DNA of 64,000 nt from Micromonospora sp. R77 (GCF_022747945.1 NZ_JALDST010000001.1:2790001-2854000); one strand, 5' to 3'; numbered from the stretch's first letter, positions 47,284 through 56,522 are shown. Translations and numbers: made by a program. Notes: generated from the sequence alone by a model not told the origin.

Positions 47284-47701
47284 GACAGCCCCTCACACTT
47301 CAGTCGGCCACTCACCGTAGCCCGGCGCGCACGCGGACCCGCAACGACACTCGCGCCTCGATGTACGCCAGCCAAGCGAGCGCGGACGGCATCGGAGCGC
47401 GCGGATCAGATCGCCCGCAGCGTCTCGGAGAGTCCTGTTCGGCTGGTCCGCCCAGTTGCCCGGTATCGCCGCGACCAGGGACCTGCCCGCCCCGCGAAGC
47501 GGTGGCCGGCAGTCCATGCGGCCAGCAAGGGCTGCGCCGGCGGTGAGTTGGCGACGGGCGACGGCTGACCGCTGCTCGAGACGGCGGTGGAAGGGATATC
47601 CAATATCTGGCTTCTATGAACGCTTGACTACGGTGAAGGTGCACCATTCAAATAGGTTGACTCCTACCCAATCTAGGCAATGGTGTTGATACCGCCCTGA
47701 C
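47284..47701. other. non-coding gap holding internal att-like site
   Basis: About 420 bases, AT-richer from 47590 on. Positions 47605-47631 repeat the attR arm with one mismatch in 27 bases (see separate entry). No gene seen; the promoter for the leftward nuclease gene should lie near 47290-47400. Confidence 0.55.
47605..47640. other. internal att-like site
   Basis: ATCTGGCTTCTAT, one mismatch, AACGCTTGACTAC is shared with 52844-52870 at attR (26 of 27). It is followed by GGTGAAG where attR has CGTCAAG. Read as codons from the central AC, the two are ACG GTG AAG and ACC GTC AAG, both Thr-Val-Lys. So this looks like a genuine recombined half-site, either a previous attR in another sigma gene or the junction of two tandemly accreted elements. 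Confidence 0.75.
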
Positions 47702-47844
47702 CTAGTCGAGCAGCCCGCGTATGGCGCTCGCGAGGTTGGCAAGCCTTTCGTCTGCGCGGTCGCGTCGGTGTTTGACCCATTCCTTGCCTTCGGCGGCGAC
47801 GCCTTCGAGGACGTGCAGGGTGTGACTGAGCCCGGCAGCGTCTA
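47702..47844 (-). pseudogene. 3' fragment of four-TM effector-like gene cut off by IS630
   Basis: Reading leftward, 46 codons encode DAAGLSHTLHVLEGVAAEGK... to AIRGLLD and TAG. They continue, in frame and with coherent sequence (ELSL-DAAGLSHTL), the 627-residue gene on the other side of the IS. Removing the IS and one TA restores a 664-residue protein. Confidence 0.88.
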
Positions 47845-49040
47845 GTGCCTCGTCACGCGGCCTTGAAGGGGTAATCTGGGTGGCGGATCTTGGACTTGGT
47901 CGCGTATCCCGTTTTCGGACGGGCGCGCTGGTTGTGCCAGCGGATGTAGTCGCCGATGACGGTGTCCTGCTCGGCGTGGGTGCGGTGGTCGGTGCCGTTG
48001 AGGGCGAAGTAGCGCAAAGCGGCGAACTCGGCTTCGATCCAGTTCAGCCAGGAGCTGTAGGTCGGCAGGAAGACCAGCTCAACGTCGTTGGCCTGGCACC
48101 AGGCCCGGACGGTGGGGTGCTTGTGCGGGGAGAAGTTGTCCAGGATCAGATGCAGCGTCTGTCCTGGCCAGCGGCGCCGCAGGGTCTTGAGGAAGTCGAG
48201 GAACTCGCTCGATCGTTTCCGGTCCCGGATCCGGTAGTGGATTCGTCCGGTGGCCAGGTCGAGGCTGGCGATCATGTGCCGGACACCGTGGTCACGGTGG
48301 TAAGTCGCCCGGAGTCGGACCGGGTTGCCCTGCGGTTTCCAGGCTTTGCCCGGCCGGGGCTGCAGGTTCAGCGGCCCGAACTCGTCGACGCAGATGACCC
48401 GGCCGCCGGCCGGTGGATGGTCGTAGAGGTCGAGGACCCGACGCATCTTGGCGGTGAAGTCCGGGTCGTTGCTGGCTTTCCACGTCTTCGACGTCTGCCA
48501 GGTGACGCCGCGTTCGTGCAGGATCCGCCGGACGGTCTCGATGCTGATCGTGTCCACCTGGCCAGTGGCGATCAGGTAGTCACGCAGCTTGGACAGCGAC
48601 CAGGTCGAGAACGGCTGGCCGAGGAAGCGGGGGTCACACCGGGCGATCACACAGATCCAGTCGCGGGTCTGCTCATTGATCTTGTTCGGTGTGCCCCCTC
48701 TCCATTTTGGGTCCAGCGCGTCGAACCCCCGCTCGTTGAACGCGTGGATCACGTCGCGGACGTAGTCCTCGGTGGCCTTGAGCAGGTACGCGATGTCGGG
48801 CGCCGGCTGGCCCTGGCCAGACATCAGAACCACGATCGCCCGGCGCAGCTTGACCGGGTTCTTCGCGGTCCGCGTGATCTTCTGCAGCCGCTGGCCCTCG
48901 GCCATCGACAGCGCCCGCACGAACACCTCCGGGCGTCGTCCCACCCGGCATCACCTCCCACACAACAGCGAGAGGGACAGCCTGCCCGAGACGGCCTCCG
49001 AACCGACGGATTACACGGCCAACGTCCAAAGACGAGGCAC
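47845..49040. mobile_element. IS630-family insertion sequence
   Basis: 1196 bases bounded by perfect 10-bp terminal inverted repeats GTGCCTCGTC (left) and GACGAGGCAC (right), flanked by TA at 47843-47844 and 49041-49042. TA duplication is the signature of the IS630/Tc1 group. It contains one transposase gene and interrupts the four-TM protein gene near its 3' end. Perfect ends imply recent insertion. Confidence 0.93.
47853..48944 (-). CDS. IS630-family transposase
   Basis: A 363-residue intact transposase. N-terminal helix-turn-helix (PDIAYLLKATEDYVRDVIHAFNERG) and DDE catalytic domain: VICVDEFGPL (first Asp), HLILDNFSPHKHPTV (second Asp), SSWLNWIEAEFAALRYF (Glu). No frameshift, so probably active. 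Confidence 0.95.
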   Translation of the reverse strand: MGRRPEVFVRALSMAEGQRLQKITRTAKNPVKLRRAIVVLMSGQGQPAPDIAYLLKATEDYVRDVIHAFNERGFDALDPKWRGGTPNKINEQTRDWICVIARCDPRFLGQPFSTWSLSKLRDYLIATGQVDTISIETVRRILHERGVTWQTSKTWKASNDPDFTAKMRRVLDLYDHPPAGGRVICVDEFGPLNLQPRPGKAWKPQGNPVRLRATYHRDHGVRHMIASLDLATGRIHYRIRDRKRSSEFLDFLKTLRRRWPGQTLHLILDNFSPHKHPTVRAWCQANDVELVFLPTYSSWLNWIEAEFAALRYFALNGTDHRTHAEQDTVIGDYIRWHNQRARPKTGYATKSKIRHPDYPFKAA

Positions 49041-50894
49041 TAGCGACAGTTCAGCGATCTTGGTTGGGTTCTCGTCGTGCTGGAGCGTCCCGTTGTCAGG
49101 ATCGCTCACTCGGATTGAGATGGGTTCTCCGTTGAACAGAGTCAGCTCGAAGGTCTGCTGTCGGGTGGCGATGCCGTCGATCCGTACGGCGGCGACGGCG
49201 TCGAAACGGTAGTTGAGCCGTTGGGTGGTGCGGCTTGCGGAGGTTTCGAAGTCGAGATCGATGTTGACCTGCCGGACGCCGTCGTCGGTGAGGAGAAACA
49301 GCAGCAGGCGATACCGGGAGTACCGCCATGGTCCTTGCGGGTAGCGAGCCTTTTTGCATGAGGGTGCCGGCGCCTCGATGAAGGCGTGTGCGATTACCTG
49401 GCTGGGGCGGAGTCGGTATTGCTGCATGGCTTGGTCGACCAGGACTTTGCGGTCGCTTTCCAACCAGGTGGCCATCTCGGTGTCCGCCGGCTTGTCGGAC
49501 AGCTTGTGGCACCACCGGTGGTATGCCGCCCAGCGGGCCGTGTCCTTGTCGTTGCGTTCCGCTTGGTCGTCGGCGACCCTGCGTCGCTCGGCGACGATCC
49601 GAAACGACGAGCGCACCGCCGGCACCGCGGACGCCATCGCGAGCACGAACCAACCTGTGCCGGACAAGGGGGCGCTGGTCACGACGGCAGGAACGGCCCA
49701 GAGGCTCCCCGTGGCAAGGAGGGCCAGTCCCCCGACGTGGAGGGCCTTGGTCCTGGCAGGGTTACGCAGCTGCTGGCGGTACGCCGTCAGCGTGTCTCGT
49801 TCCCATTGCCCTCGGACATCTCCCACCAGGTGTCGGACGAGCCAGGCGACCCGTTCGGCCTCGATGCGCTGTTCCCGGTAGAGCTCGACCACCTCGTCGC
49901 GGAGGTGCCGCCGGATCCCCGCCGTCTGGTCGAGCCAGTAGGCTCGGTCGGTTCCTTCGGGCACGTACCGGCGGAAGTAGCGGTCGAAGAGCCGGTCCAC
50001 CTTGCGGGCGAAGCCTCCCGGTGGCGCCTCTCTTCGCCGCTGCTGGGGTGGACGGATCTGTGCTTCCTTCGCGCGCAGCCGTGTTCCGCGGTAGTACCGG
50101 TCCGCCCCACCAACGCAAAACGCGGCCAGTCCGACCAGGGCGGCGAATAGACCGAGGAACGGGTCGAGCGTGCCGCGGTCCGTCGCCAGCACGATCATCT
50201 GCACCACGGCGAGAGTGAACACGGCCGCGCCGGCGCCGGCGCGTAGCCAGTCGCGCAGCGCAACAGCAGCGGGTTGCACCGGAAGGGTCCGAGGCTGCGC
50301 GGGTGTGGGATGAAAGAACTTCCAGACGCGGTTGAATCGGTCCGCCGCTGTGCGCTGCGAGTCCGCCAGGGCGACGGACTTCCGCCACATCTCTTCTTGC
50401 ATCGCGCCTTCGAGTAGCGCTTCGAGGTGGCCGTAGATCCCGTCGCGTTGACGCCGGTTTAGCGCGTCGATCTCTTTGACCACGAGATCCGTCTCGGCGG
50501 CGCCGACGGGGGTCAGGAGGCGGGTGATTACCTTCAACCCCGCAGTCCACTCGTCATTGTCGTCGAGATGGGGCAGTCTGGCGCAGATGGCGGTGAGGCG
50601 ATCCAGCTCCTCGGGGGCGAGTTGGCGCAGGGTACGTCCGCTTAACAGGGCGATCAGCCGGTAGAACTGGACCTCCGTGGTCGCATACCCACCGGCGACG
50701 GCCTTTTCGATGAGCTCGCGCGCCTGATCACGAACTCGCGCGTCGAGATACTTCAGCGCGAAGGCGAACTGCTCCTCCGGACTCGGGTTTGGCGGCAGCC
50801 GGTAGAAGTTGACGTCACCGTGGACTACGCCTGCCTGTACGTCGACGTGCGCATCTCCTTGGGCGACGTTGGTCGTGGTCGTGGTCGTCATCAC
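49011..50894 (-). CDS. four-TM protein with N-terminal amyloid-like motif (C terminus altered by IS)
   Basis: A 627-residue product. Residues 9-31 carry HVDVQAGVVHGDVNF, nearly the same motif as in the upstream phosphorylase. Then a helical region, two TM helices near residues 215-265, a soluble part, two more TM helices near 390-435, and a C-terminal beta-rich domain (YSRYRLLLFLLTDDGVRQVNIDLDF ... FELTLFNGEPISIRV). Codons after 49041 come from the IS and give VPRLWTLAV instead of the native 46-residue tail. ATG 50894 (or the next ATG) overlaps the phosphorylase stop. It looks like the membrane effector of a signalling pair. Confidence 0.75.
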   Translation of the reverse strand: MMTTTTTTNVAQGDAHVDVQAGVVHGDVNFYRLPPNPSPEEQFAFALKYLDARVRDQARELIEKAVAGGYATTEVQFYRLIALLSGRTLRQLAPEELDRLTAICARLPHLDDNDEWTAGLKVITRLLTPVGAAETDLVVKEIDALNRRQRDGIYGHLEALLEGAMQEEMWRKSVALADSQRTAADRFNRVWKFFHPTPAQPRTLPVQPAAVALRDWLRAGAGAAVFTLAVVQMIVLATDRGTLDPFLGLFAALVGLAAFCVGGADRYYRGTRLRAKEAQIRPPQQRRREAPPGGFARKVDRLFDRYFRRYVPEGTDRAYWLDQTAGIRRHLRDEVVELYREQRIEAERVAWLVRHLVGDVRGQWERDTLTAYRQQLRNPARTKALHVGGLALLATGSLWAVPAVVTSAPLSGTGWFVLAMASAVPAVRSSFRIVAERRRVADDQAERNDKDTARWAAYHRWCHKLSDKPADTEMATWLESDRKVLVDQAMQQYRLRPSQVIAHAFIEAPAPSCKKARYPQGPWRYSRYRLLLFLLTDDGVRQVNIDLDFETSASRTTQRLNYRFDAVAAVRIDGIATRQQTFELTLFNGEPISIRVSDPDNGTLQHDENPTKIAELSLVPRLWTLAV

Positions 50895-52045
50895 ATGCCC
50901 CGCACCACGGCGATGATCGCCGCAAGCCGCGCCGCCAGCTCAGACACGTCGGCTACCAGGCCCCGCAACCGCTTGAGCGCGACCATCAGGCCACTCTTCT
51001 TCTCGGCTGTGCCCGCCGAGACGCATGCCGTCGCCGTCTCCAGTTCCGACTCGGCCGCGGCGTAGGTTTCTTCGTCCACCTGTCCGTCGAGGTGGGCCTG
51101 CTTGAGGTGCGTTCGCAGGTCTGCGATGCTCGCTGCCAGATCGATCGGCTGATCGGCGCCAGCGCCGACGGTGACGTTGCCGTAGATCTGTCCAGCTTGC
51201 ACTCCGACGTGGGCGTTCCCGGTGGCGATGTTGCGGTTGGTCGTCGGCATCGTGGGGCTCCCGTCCCGGTTCGCGCCGCCTCGGCTGGCCGGCCCGTCGA
51301 TGATGAGTTCTCGCGCCAGTGCGGTGGCGAAGGCGGCGGCGTGGCGTGCGGCCTTCGGTTGCCAGTCCTGTCCGTCCGTGGCTGCCTTGCTGCCGTCGGC
51401 ATGGTCGCTGATGCCGCGCACGACAACCACGGGCAGGGCACGGTTGAGATGGCCCGCCTGGGCCACACCGGCCGCTTCCATCTCGATCGCTACGGCGTCG
51501 TTGTAGTGCTGGCGGATCCAGCGGGCCTGTTCCGAGATTCCCGAGTCCTGCACCACTTCCCCTGCCGCAATCGGCCCGAAGTGGACTTTGGGCGCTGCGC
51601 CTACGGGAAGACCCCGGCGCCACGCGGCGGACCTGTCGACGTGGTGGGCGATCTGGTCGGCCTCGTGGGGGATCTCCCACGCCTTCGGTCGGGCCTTCAG
51701 ACCGTCGTCCTCGCTGGTGCCGCCGTGGTAGGCGTAGATTTTGCTGGCGACGACGACATCACCGAGTCGGATGTTGGGCCAAAGGCCACCGGCGACTCCC
51801 ACGAACAGCACAGCGGCCGGGGAGAACTCGGCCATCGCCCGCTCGGCGAGCACCGCGGCCGGATGATTGCCCTTACCGACCAGCCCCAAGGCGACCCGGC
51901 AGTCGCTTTGACTGATCCGGCCGACCTCGAAGCGGGTGCCGGCGGGGTGCCGCCGTACACGTAGGTCGGTCAGTTGGTCGCGGACCGCTGCGTATTCGAG
52001 GTCCAGCGCCGTGAGGATCACGACGAGACCGCTGTTCGTGCTCAC
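50891..52045 (-). CDS. nucleoside phosphorylase-domain protein with amyloid-like motif
   Basis: A 384-residue protein. Residues 1-255 are a PNP/MTA-SAH nucleosidase-type domain: VVILTALDLEYAAVRDQL, VALGLVGKGNHPAAVLAE, FVGVAGGLWPNIRLGDVVVA, AVAIEMEAAGVAQAG and VVVRGISDHADGSK. Around residues 270-292 is HVGVQAGQIYGNVTV, then a helical tail of about 90 residues. PNP domains occur in bacterial NLR-like and defence proteins, and in Detocs a PNP domain destroys ATP. GTG 52045, behind GGGAG, overlaps the NUDIX stop; its stop overlaps the four-TM gene start. Confidence 0.85.
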   Translation of the reverse strand: MSTNSGLVVILTALDLEYAAVRDQLTDLRVRRHPAGTRFEVGRISQSDCRVALGLVGKGNHPAAVLAERAMAEFSPAAVLFVGVAGGLWPNIRLGDVVVASKIYAYHGGTSEDDGLKARPKAWEIPHEADQIAHHVDRSAAWRRGLPVGAAPKVHFGPIAAGEVVQDSGISEQARWIRQHYNDAVAIEMEAAGVAQAGHLNRALPVVVVRGISDHADGSKAATDGQDWQPKAARHAAAFATALARELIIDGPASRGGANRDGSPTMPTTNRNIATGNAHVGVQAGQIYGNVTVGAGADQPIDLAASIADLRTHLKQAHLDGQVDEETYAAAESELETATACVSAGTAEKKSGLMVALKRLRGLVADVSELAARLAAIIAVVRGM

Positions 52046-52770
52046 GCTGTCTCCCTGTCTGCCTGGCTGAGGGGGCGGATCATCGGAGGGTGCAGAGTCG
52101 TGCGGGGCCCGGGACGGAATAGCCGAGCGGGACGCCCACCATCGGTCTTGCGACTCGGCCCGGCGGGGACGATGAAGCCGTCCACGCTCTGCACTTTCCG
52201 GTAGAAGTTCCGCGCATCGAGCGGCACGCCCCACACCGCCTCGTAGACGTCCTGAAGCTCGGAGATCGTGAAGGTTGGACCACAAAAGGCGGTGGCGAGC
52301 GCCGAGCGCTCCAACTTCTCCCGCGCCCGGTCGATCCCGTCGGTCAGGATCTGCTCATGATCGAAGGCGAGTTGCGCGTCACCGGACAACGCCTGCTCCA
52401 CCGGGGTCCACCACGCCCGGGATGCGTCGGTGCCGGCGACCGGCTGAGGTAGCCGAGGGGCGATGGCCAGGTAAGCCGCGGAGACCACCCGCCCTCGGGG
52501 GTCACGATCCGGCGCACCGTAGACGCCAAGTTGTTCGAGGTGCAACTGATCCGGCCCCAAGCCCGCCTCCTCGGCAAGCTCTCGATGGGCAGCCGCCACG
52601 AGGTCTTCCTTCTCGTGGCCGAGGAAACCGCCCGGCAGGGCCAAGGCGCCCTGGTAGGGCTCAACCCCGCGCTCGATCAACAACACATGAAGGCAGGACT
52701 CCCGCAAGGTGAGGATGACGAGGTCAACCGCAAGAAAAACGGTCGGCGGAACCCAACGATCGTCAGACAT
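52042..52770 (-). CDS. NUDIX - winged-helix (NrtR-like) protein
   Basis: A 242-residue protein. N-terminal Nudix domain: DLVILTLRESCLHVLLIERG, then GGFLGHEKEDLVAAAHRELA and EEAGLG. C-terminal winged helix: FTISELQDVYEAVWGVPLDARNFYRKVQSVDGFIVPAG. This is the NrtR architecture, an ADP-ribose-responsive regulator of NAD genes. It heads a three-gene overlapping operon and lies about 75 bases inside attR, reading inward. It may sense or hydrolyse a nucleotide linked to the neighbouring phosphorylase. Confidence 0.88.
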   Translation of the reverse strand: MSDDRWVPPTVFLAVDLVILTLRESCLHVLLIERGVEPYQGALALPGGFLGHEKEDLVAAAHRELAEEAGLGPDQLHLEQLGVYGAPDRDPRGRVVSAAYLAIAPRLPQPVAGTDASRAWWTPVEQALSGDAQLAFDHEQILTDGIDRAREKLERSALATAFCGPTFTISELQDVYEAVWGVPLDARNFYRKVQSVDGFIVPAGPSRKTDGGRPARLFRPGPRTTLHPPMIRPLSQADRETA

Positions 52771-52843
52771 GAATCAACCATAGGCTTATTGTCGCTCTGA
52801 CAGGAAGGCTGCCGAGTGTCGGATTTCAGCGCCCGCGCACACA

Positions 52844-52876
52844 ATCTGGCTTCTATCAACGCTTGACTACCGTCAA
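52844..52876. other. attR junction of the integrative element
   Basis: Element arm ATCTGGCTTCTATCAACGC then TTGACTAC meets chromosomal CGTCAAGAGCCAG of the sigma gene. AC at 52869-52870 is the probable crossover dinucleotide shared with 17764-17765. Confidence 0.85.
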
Positions 52877-52964
52877 GAGCCAGACCTCGAAGGCCCTGGC
52901 CAGGCTGCGCACCGTCGCCCCGGAACTCGCCGAGCTGTACGTCCTGGAAGGAAGCGCCCGATGA
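52869..52964 (+). pseudogene. SigE-family sigma factor, 3' part
   Basis: Encodes TVKSQTSKALARLR, then TVAPELAELYVLEGSAR and TGA: the recognition helix and tail of sigma region 4.2. It has no start of its own and completes the frame left open at 17765. The stop overlaps the next start (ATGA), the expected arrangement of an intact sigma/partner pair. Confidence 0.92.
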
Positions 52965-54142
52965 ACCACGACCGCCTCCGGTCCGACCTGGCCGGGCTCG
53001 CCGACGAGGTCACCCCGGTCGACCTGCGGGACCGGGCGCTGCGTACGTCCCGGCGGCTCGGCATCCAGCGCACGGTCGCCACCACGGCGGCGGCCCTGGT
53101 GCTGCTCGCCGCCGCCACCGGCACCGCCCTCGCGGTACGCCCGAACGGCTCACCGCCCCCGGCCCCGGCCGGCCCCAGCATCACCGGCACCACGCCCGGG
53201 CCCGACTCCACCCCGACCCGCGCACCGAGCACCGAGCCGAGCGCCGGACCGAGCAGCCCTGCCCCGGATGCCGGGGAGTCCGGGCCGGCCGCCCGGATCG
53301 GCCGGGTCTTCTACGGGGCGGCGCCCGGCACCCAGGATGTCGGCGACACCCGGCTGCGTTCCTGGACGCCGGGCGGCGCGCCGGTGTCCCTGCTCAGCAT
53401 GCCGACCAGTTCGGCCTGGGCGAACGCGGCCGTGTCGCCGGACGGCGAGCGGGTGGCCTGGGTCGACCGGGACGCCACGCTCTGGGTGGCGGACGTCGAC
53501 GGGTCGAACCGGCGCAAGCTGCACAGCGACGTGGACGGCCTCTGCTGGGGGCCGACCTGGCACCCGGACGGGAAGACACTGAGCGTCGCACTCAACGACA
53601 TGACCGGGCGGGGCGACATCACGCGCGGCAACCTCGACGTCCGCACCGGCAACTTCACGAAGCTGAGCTGGAAGCAGGAGGGCTGCCACCCGCTCGCGTC
53701 GGCAGACGGTCATTACCTGGCATACCCGGACGGATCCACCGGCCGGGTGTTCGTCACCACCGCCGGGGGAAAGGTGGTCCGGACCGTCCCCGGGCTGGGC
53801 GGCAGTTCGAAGTACGACTGTTTCGACGTGGCGAGCCTCTCCCCGGACGGATCCCGGATCGCGTTGTTCCGCCGGGGTCCCGGCGACGACGCGGGTGACG
53901 TGGCGCGCGAGTTGACCGCCGACGCGGTGCTCGACACCCGCACGGGTGCGGAGCTCGACCTCCCCCTCGGCCCCCGCACCTTGGATCAGGCCTTCTTCCA
54001 GTCCGACGGGACGATCGTGGCCCGGGCCCTCTCGTTGACCGGGAACGTCCTGGTGCTGATCGGTGCGAACGGTCGGAAGATCAGCGAGGAGCCCGAACCG
54101 TCCGCGTTCAGCGACATGCAGATCATCGCCGTCGCTGGTTGA
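52961..54142 (+). CDS. sigma-linked membrane protein with TolB-like propeller
   Basis: A 393-residue protein. A short cytoplasmic N terminus (MNHDRLRSDLAGLADEVTPVDLRDRALRTSRRL) leads into one TM (VATTAAALVLLAAATGTALAV), a Pro/Ser-rich stalk and a WD40/TolB-like propeller (AVSPDGERVAWVDRDATLWVADVDG, SLSPDGSRIALFRRGP). It was the partner, perhaps anti-sigma-like, of the split SigE-family gene. Insertion has separated it from its original promoter by 35 kb. Confidence 0.87.
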   Translation: MNHDRLRSDLAGLADEVTPVDLRDRALRTSRRLGIQRTVATTAAALVLLAAATGTALAVRPNGSPPPAPAGPSITGTTPGPDSTPTRAPSTEPSAGPSSPAPDAGESGPAARIGRVFYGAAPGTQDVGDTRLRSWTPGGAPVSLLSMPTSSAWANAAVSPDGERVAWVDRDATLWVADVDGSNRRKLHSDVDGLCWGPTWHPDGKTLSVALNDMTGRGDITRGNLDVRTGNFTKLSWKQEGCHPLASADGHYLAYPDGSTGRVFVTTAGGKVVRTVPGLGGSSKYDCFDVASLSPDGSRIALFRRGPGDDAGDVARELTADAVLDTRTGAELDLPLGPRTLDQAFFQSDGTIVARALSLTGNVLVLIGANGRKISEEPEPSAFSDMQIIAVAG

Positions 54143-54147
54143 CGCTC

Positions 54148-54180
54148 TGCGGGGGCGGGCCAGTGCGGCCCGCCCCCGCA
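54148..54180 (+). terminator. terminator hairpin
   Basis: TGCGGGGGCGGGCC pairs perfectly with GGCCCGCCCCCGCA around loop AGTGC, 6 bases after the propeller gene stop. Confidence 0.85.
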
Positions 54181-54291
54181 TCGATCGGGATGACCTCCGC
54201 CACCTCCGACGGCGGGTGCGGGTAGCCCCTGCCGGTGGCGGTGACAAACTGGCTGACGCAGTTCTGCCGGGACGTCACAGGGGAGGCTCAC

Positions 54292-55059
54292 GTGCGCTGG
54301 CGCAGTTACGTGGCGGTGGGGGACAGCTTCACCGAGGGCATGGACGACGCGTACCCGGACGGCAGCTACCGGGGCTGGGCCGACCTGGTCGCCACCCGGC
54401 TCGCCGCCGAGGCCGGCCCCGATTTCGGGTACGCGAACCTGGCGATCCGCGGTCGCCTCTTCCCCGGCGTGGTGGCCGAACAGGTGCCGGCCGCCCTGGC
54501 CATGAAGCCCGACCTGATCAGCTTCGCCGCCGGCGGCAACGACGTGCTGCGCCGTACCTTCGACCCGGACGCCCTGGTCACCCGCTTCGACGACGTGGTC
54601 GCCCGGCTGCGTTCCGGCGGGGCCGACGTGATCCTCTTCCGGTTCGCCGACGTGATGGCCCGGCTGCCCGGGCAGCGCCTGGTGGCTCCCCGGATCGCCC
54701 TGCTGAACAAGGCGGTCGGTGAGACCGCCGAGCGGCACGGCGCGATCCTGGTCGACCTCTTCGCCGACGACACCTTCCTCAACCCGATGCTCTGGAGCAC
54801 CGACCGCCTGCACCTGTCGGCGGCCGGGCACCGCCGGGTCGCCGGGCAGGTGCTGAACGCGCTCGGTGTCGGCTGCGACGAGGACTGGCTGATGGTGCCG
54901 CCGCACCCGGCGCCCAGCCCCTGGCTGGCGGCCCGCGCCGCCGACCTGCGCTGGGCGGGCCGGCACCTGGCCCCCTGGATCAAGCGGCGGCTCACCGGCC
55001 GTTCCTCCGGCGACACGGTCACCGCGAAGCGCCCGGTGCTCGGCCCGCTGGTCGACTGA
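54292..55059 (+). CDS. SGNH/GDSL-family hydrolase
   Basis: A 255-residue esterase-type protein. Block [15 protein letters not shown] (nucleophile Ser), block [12 protein letters not shown], block [17 protein letters not shown] (Asp-His). No signal peptide. GTG 54292 lies a few bases after GGGGAGG. Substrate unknown. Confidence 0.92.
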   Translation: MRWRSYVAVGDSFTEGMDDAYPDGSYRGWADLVATRLAAEAGPDFGYANLAIRGRLFPGVVAEQVPAALAMKPDLISFAAGGNDVLRRTFDPDALVTRFDDVVARLRSGGADVILFRFADVMARLPGQRLVAPRIALLNKAVGETAERHGAILVDLFADDTFLNPMLWSTDRLHLSAAGHRRVAGQVLNALGVGCDEDWLMVPPHPAPSPWLAARAADLRWAGRHLAPWIKRRLTGRSSGDTVTAKRPVLGPLVD

Positions 55060-55061
55060 CC

Positions 55062-55508
55062 GTGCGGACCCTGCACGCCGCCCCGCTGCTGCGGCACACC
55101 CTCGACGCGCCACCCGTCGCCGACCACGCCGTGCTGGTGACCGGTGCCCGGATCGAGGCGGTCGCGCCGGCGGCCGAGCTGACGGCGGCGTACCCCGAGG
55201 TGCGGGTGCGGCGGTGGGCCGGCACCCTCGGGCCGGCGCTGGTGCACGACGGGCCGTTGCCGCCGGCCCCGACCGCACGCGAGCGGGTGCACGCCCTGTT
55301 CCGGCTCGGCGCGACCGCCGTGCTCGCCGCCCACGTCACCGACCCGGAACTGCGGGCCGCCGCCGGTCGCAACGACGTCGCGGTGCTGGACCGGGTCCGA
55401 CCGCCCGCGCTGCGCGCCGGCGACCGGGCCGACCTGGCGGTCTTCGCCGGCGACGGGAGCTGCCTGGCCACCGTGGTAGCCGGCCGGCTGGTCCACCGCC
55501 GCGCCTGA
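55062..55508 (+). CDS. amidohydrolase-like composite-domain protein
   Basis: A 148-residue protein with the small beta-sandwich features of amidohydrolases ([18 protein letters not shown] ... [27 protein letters not shown]) but no metal-binding barrel. Related stand-alone proteins in actinomycetes are labelled imidazolonepropionase-like. GTG start 2 bases after the hydrolase stop, so the two are co-transcribed. Function unknown. Confidence 0.75.
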   Translation: MRTLHAAPLLRHTLDAPPVADHAVLVTGARIEAVAPAAELTAAYPEVRVRRWAGTLGPALVHDGPLPPAPTARERVHALFRLGATAVLAAHVTDPELRAAAGRNDVAVLDRVRPPALRAGDRADLAVFAGDGSCLATVVAGRLVHRRA

Positions 55509-55603
55509 GGCACCGGACGCCCGCTGTGCCGGTCGCCACATCCGTGGCACCCGATTTCCGGTGCCCGACCGTCGGCCCGGCCGGCGGGCGTACCTTGGGG
55601 ATC

Positions 55604-56506
55604 ATGCCTGTGCCGAGCGATCCGAATCCCCGCCTCCAGTCGTACGCCGACCCGCAGCGGCTGGTCACCACCGAGTGGCTGGCCGAGCACCTGGGCGACG
55701 AGGGCCTCGTCGTGGTGGAGTCCGACGAGGACGTGCTGCTCTATGACACCGGGCACATCCCAGGTGCCGTCAAGGTGGACTGGCACACCGAGCTGAACGA
55801 CCAGGTCACCCGCGACTACCTGGACGCGAAGAGCTTCGCCGAGCTGTGCGCCGCGAAGGGCATCGGCCGGAACGACACCGTCGTCTTCTACGGCGACAAC
55901 TTCAACTGGTGGGCCGCGTACGCCCTCTGGGTCTTCTCCCTCTTCGGCCACGCCGACGTGCGGCTGCTCGATGGCGGCCGGCAGAAGTGGATCGCCGAGG
56001 GGCGGGAGCTGACCCGGGAGAAGGCGACCCGGCCCCGCGCCGACTACCCGGTGCCGCAGCGGAACGACGCGCCGATCCGGGCGTACCGGGAGCAGGTCAT
56101 GGCGCACGTCGCCGCCGGTCGTCCGCTGGTCGACGTCCGTTCGCCGGGTGAGTACACCGGCGAGATGCTGCACATGCCGGACTACCCGCAGGAGGGCGCG
56201 CTGCGCGGCGGGCACATCCCGGGCGCGGTGAGCAAGCCGTGGAAGTCCGCCGCGAACGACGACGGCACCTTCAAGTCGGCCGAGGAGCTGCGCGCCATCT
56301 ACGCCGACCAGCTCGGGCTGAGCCCGTCGGACGACGTGGTGGCGTACTGCCGGATCGGGGAGCGGTCCAGCCACACCTGGTTCGTGCTGCACCACCTGCT
56401 GGGCTACCCGCAGGTGCGCAACTACGACGGCTCGTGGACCGAGTGGGGCAACCTGGTCCGGGCCCCCGTCGTGAAGGGCGACCAGCCGGGCGGCCTCGCC
56501 CGCTGA
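55604..56506 (+). CDS. thiosulfate/3-mercaptopyruvate sulfurtransferase
   Basis: A 300-residue protein with two rhodanese domains. The first has [20 protein letters not shown] and [16 protein letters not shown]. The second has [26 protein letters not shown] and the active loop [13 protein letters not shown] with Cys near residue 249. Length fits the CysA/SseA type. Confidence 0.94.
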   Translation: MPVPSDPNPRLQSYADPQRLVTTEWLAEHLGDEGLVVVESDEDVLLYDTGHIPGAVKVDWHTELNDQVTRDYLDAKSFAELCAAKGIGRNDTVVFYGDNFNWWAAYALWVFSLFGHADVRLLDGGRQKWIAEGRELTREKATRPRADYPVPQRNDAPIRAYREQVMAHVAAGRPLVDVRSPGEYTGEMLHMPDYPQEGALRGGHIPGAVSKPWKSAANDDGTFKSAEELRAIYADQLGLSPSDDVVAYCRIGERSSHTWFVLHHLLGYPQVRNYDGSWTEWGNLVRAPVVKGDQPGGLAR

Positions 56507-56522
56507 CGCCTTCCCACGCCTC

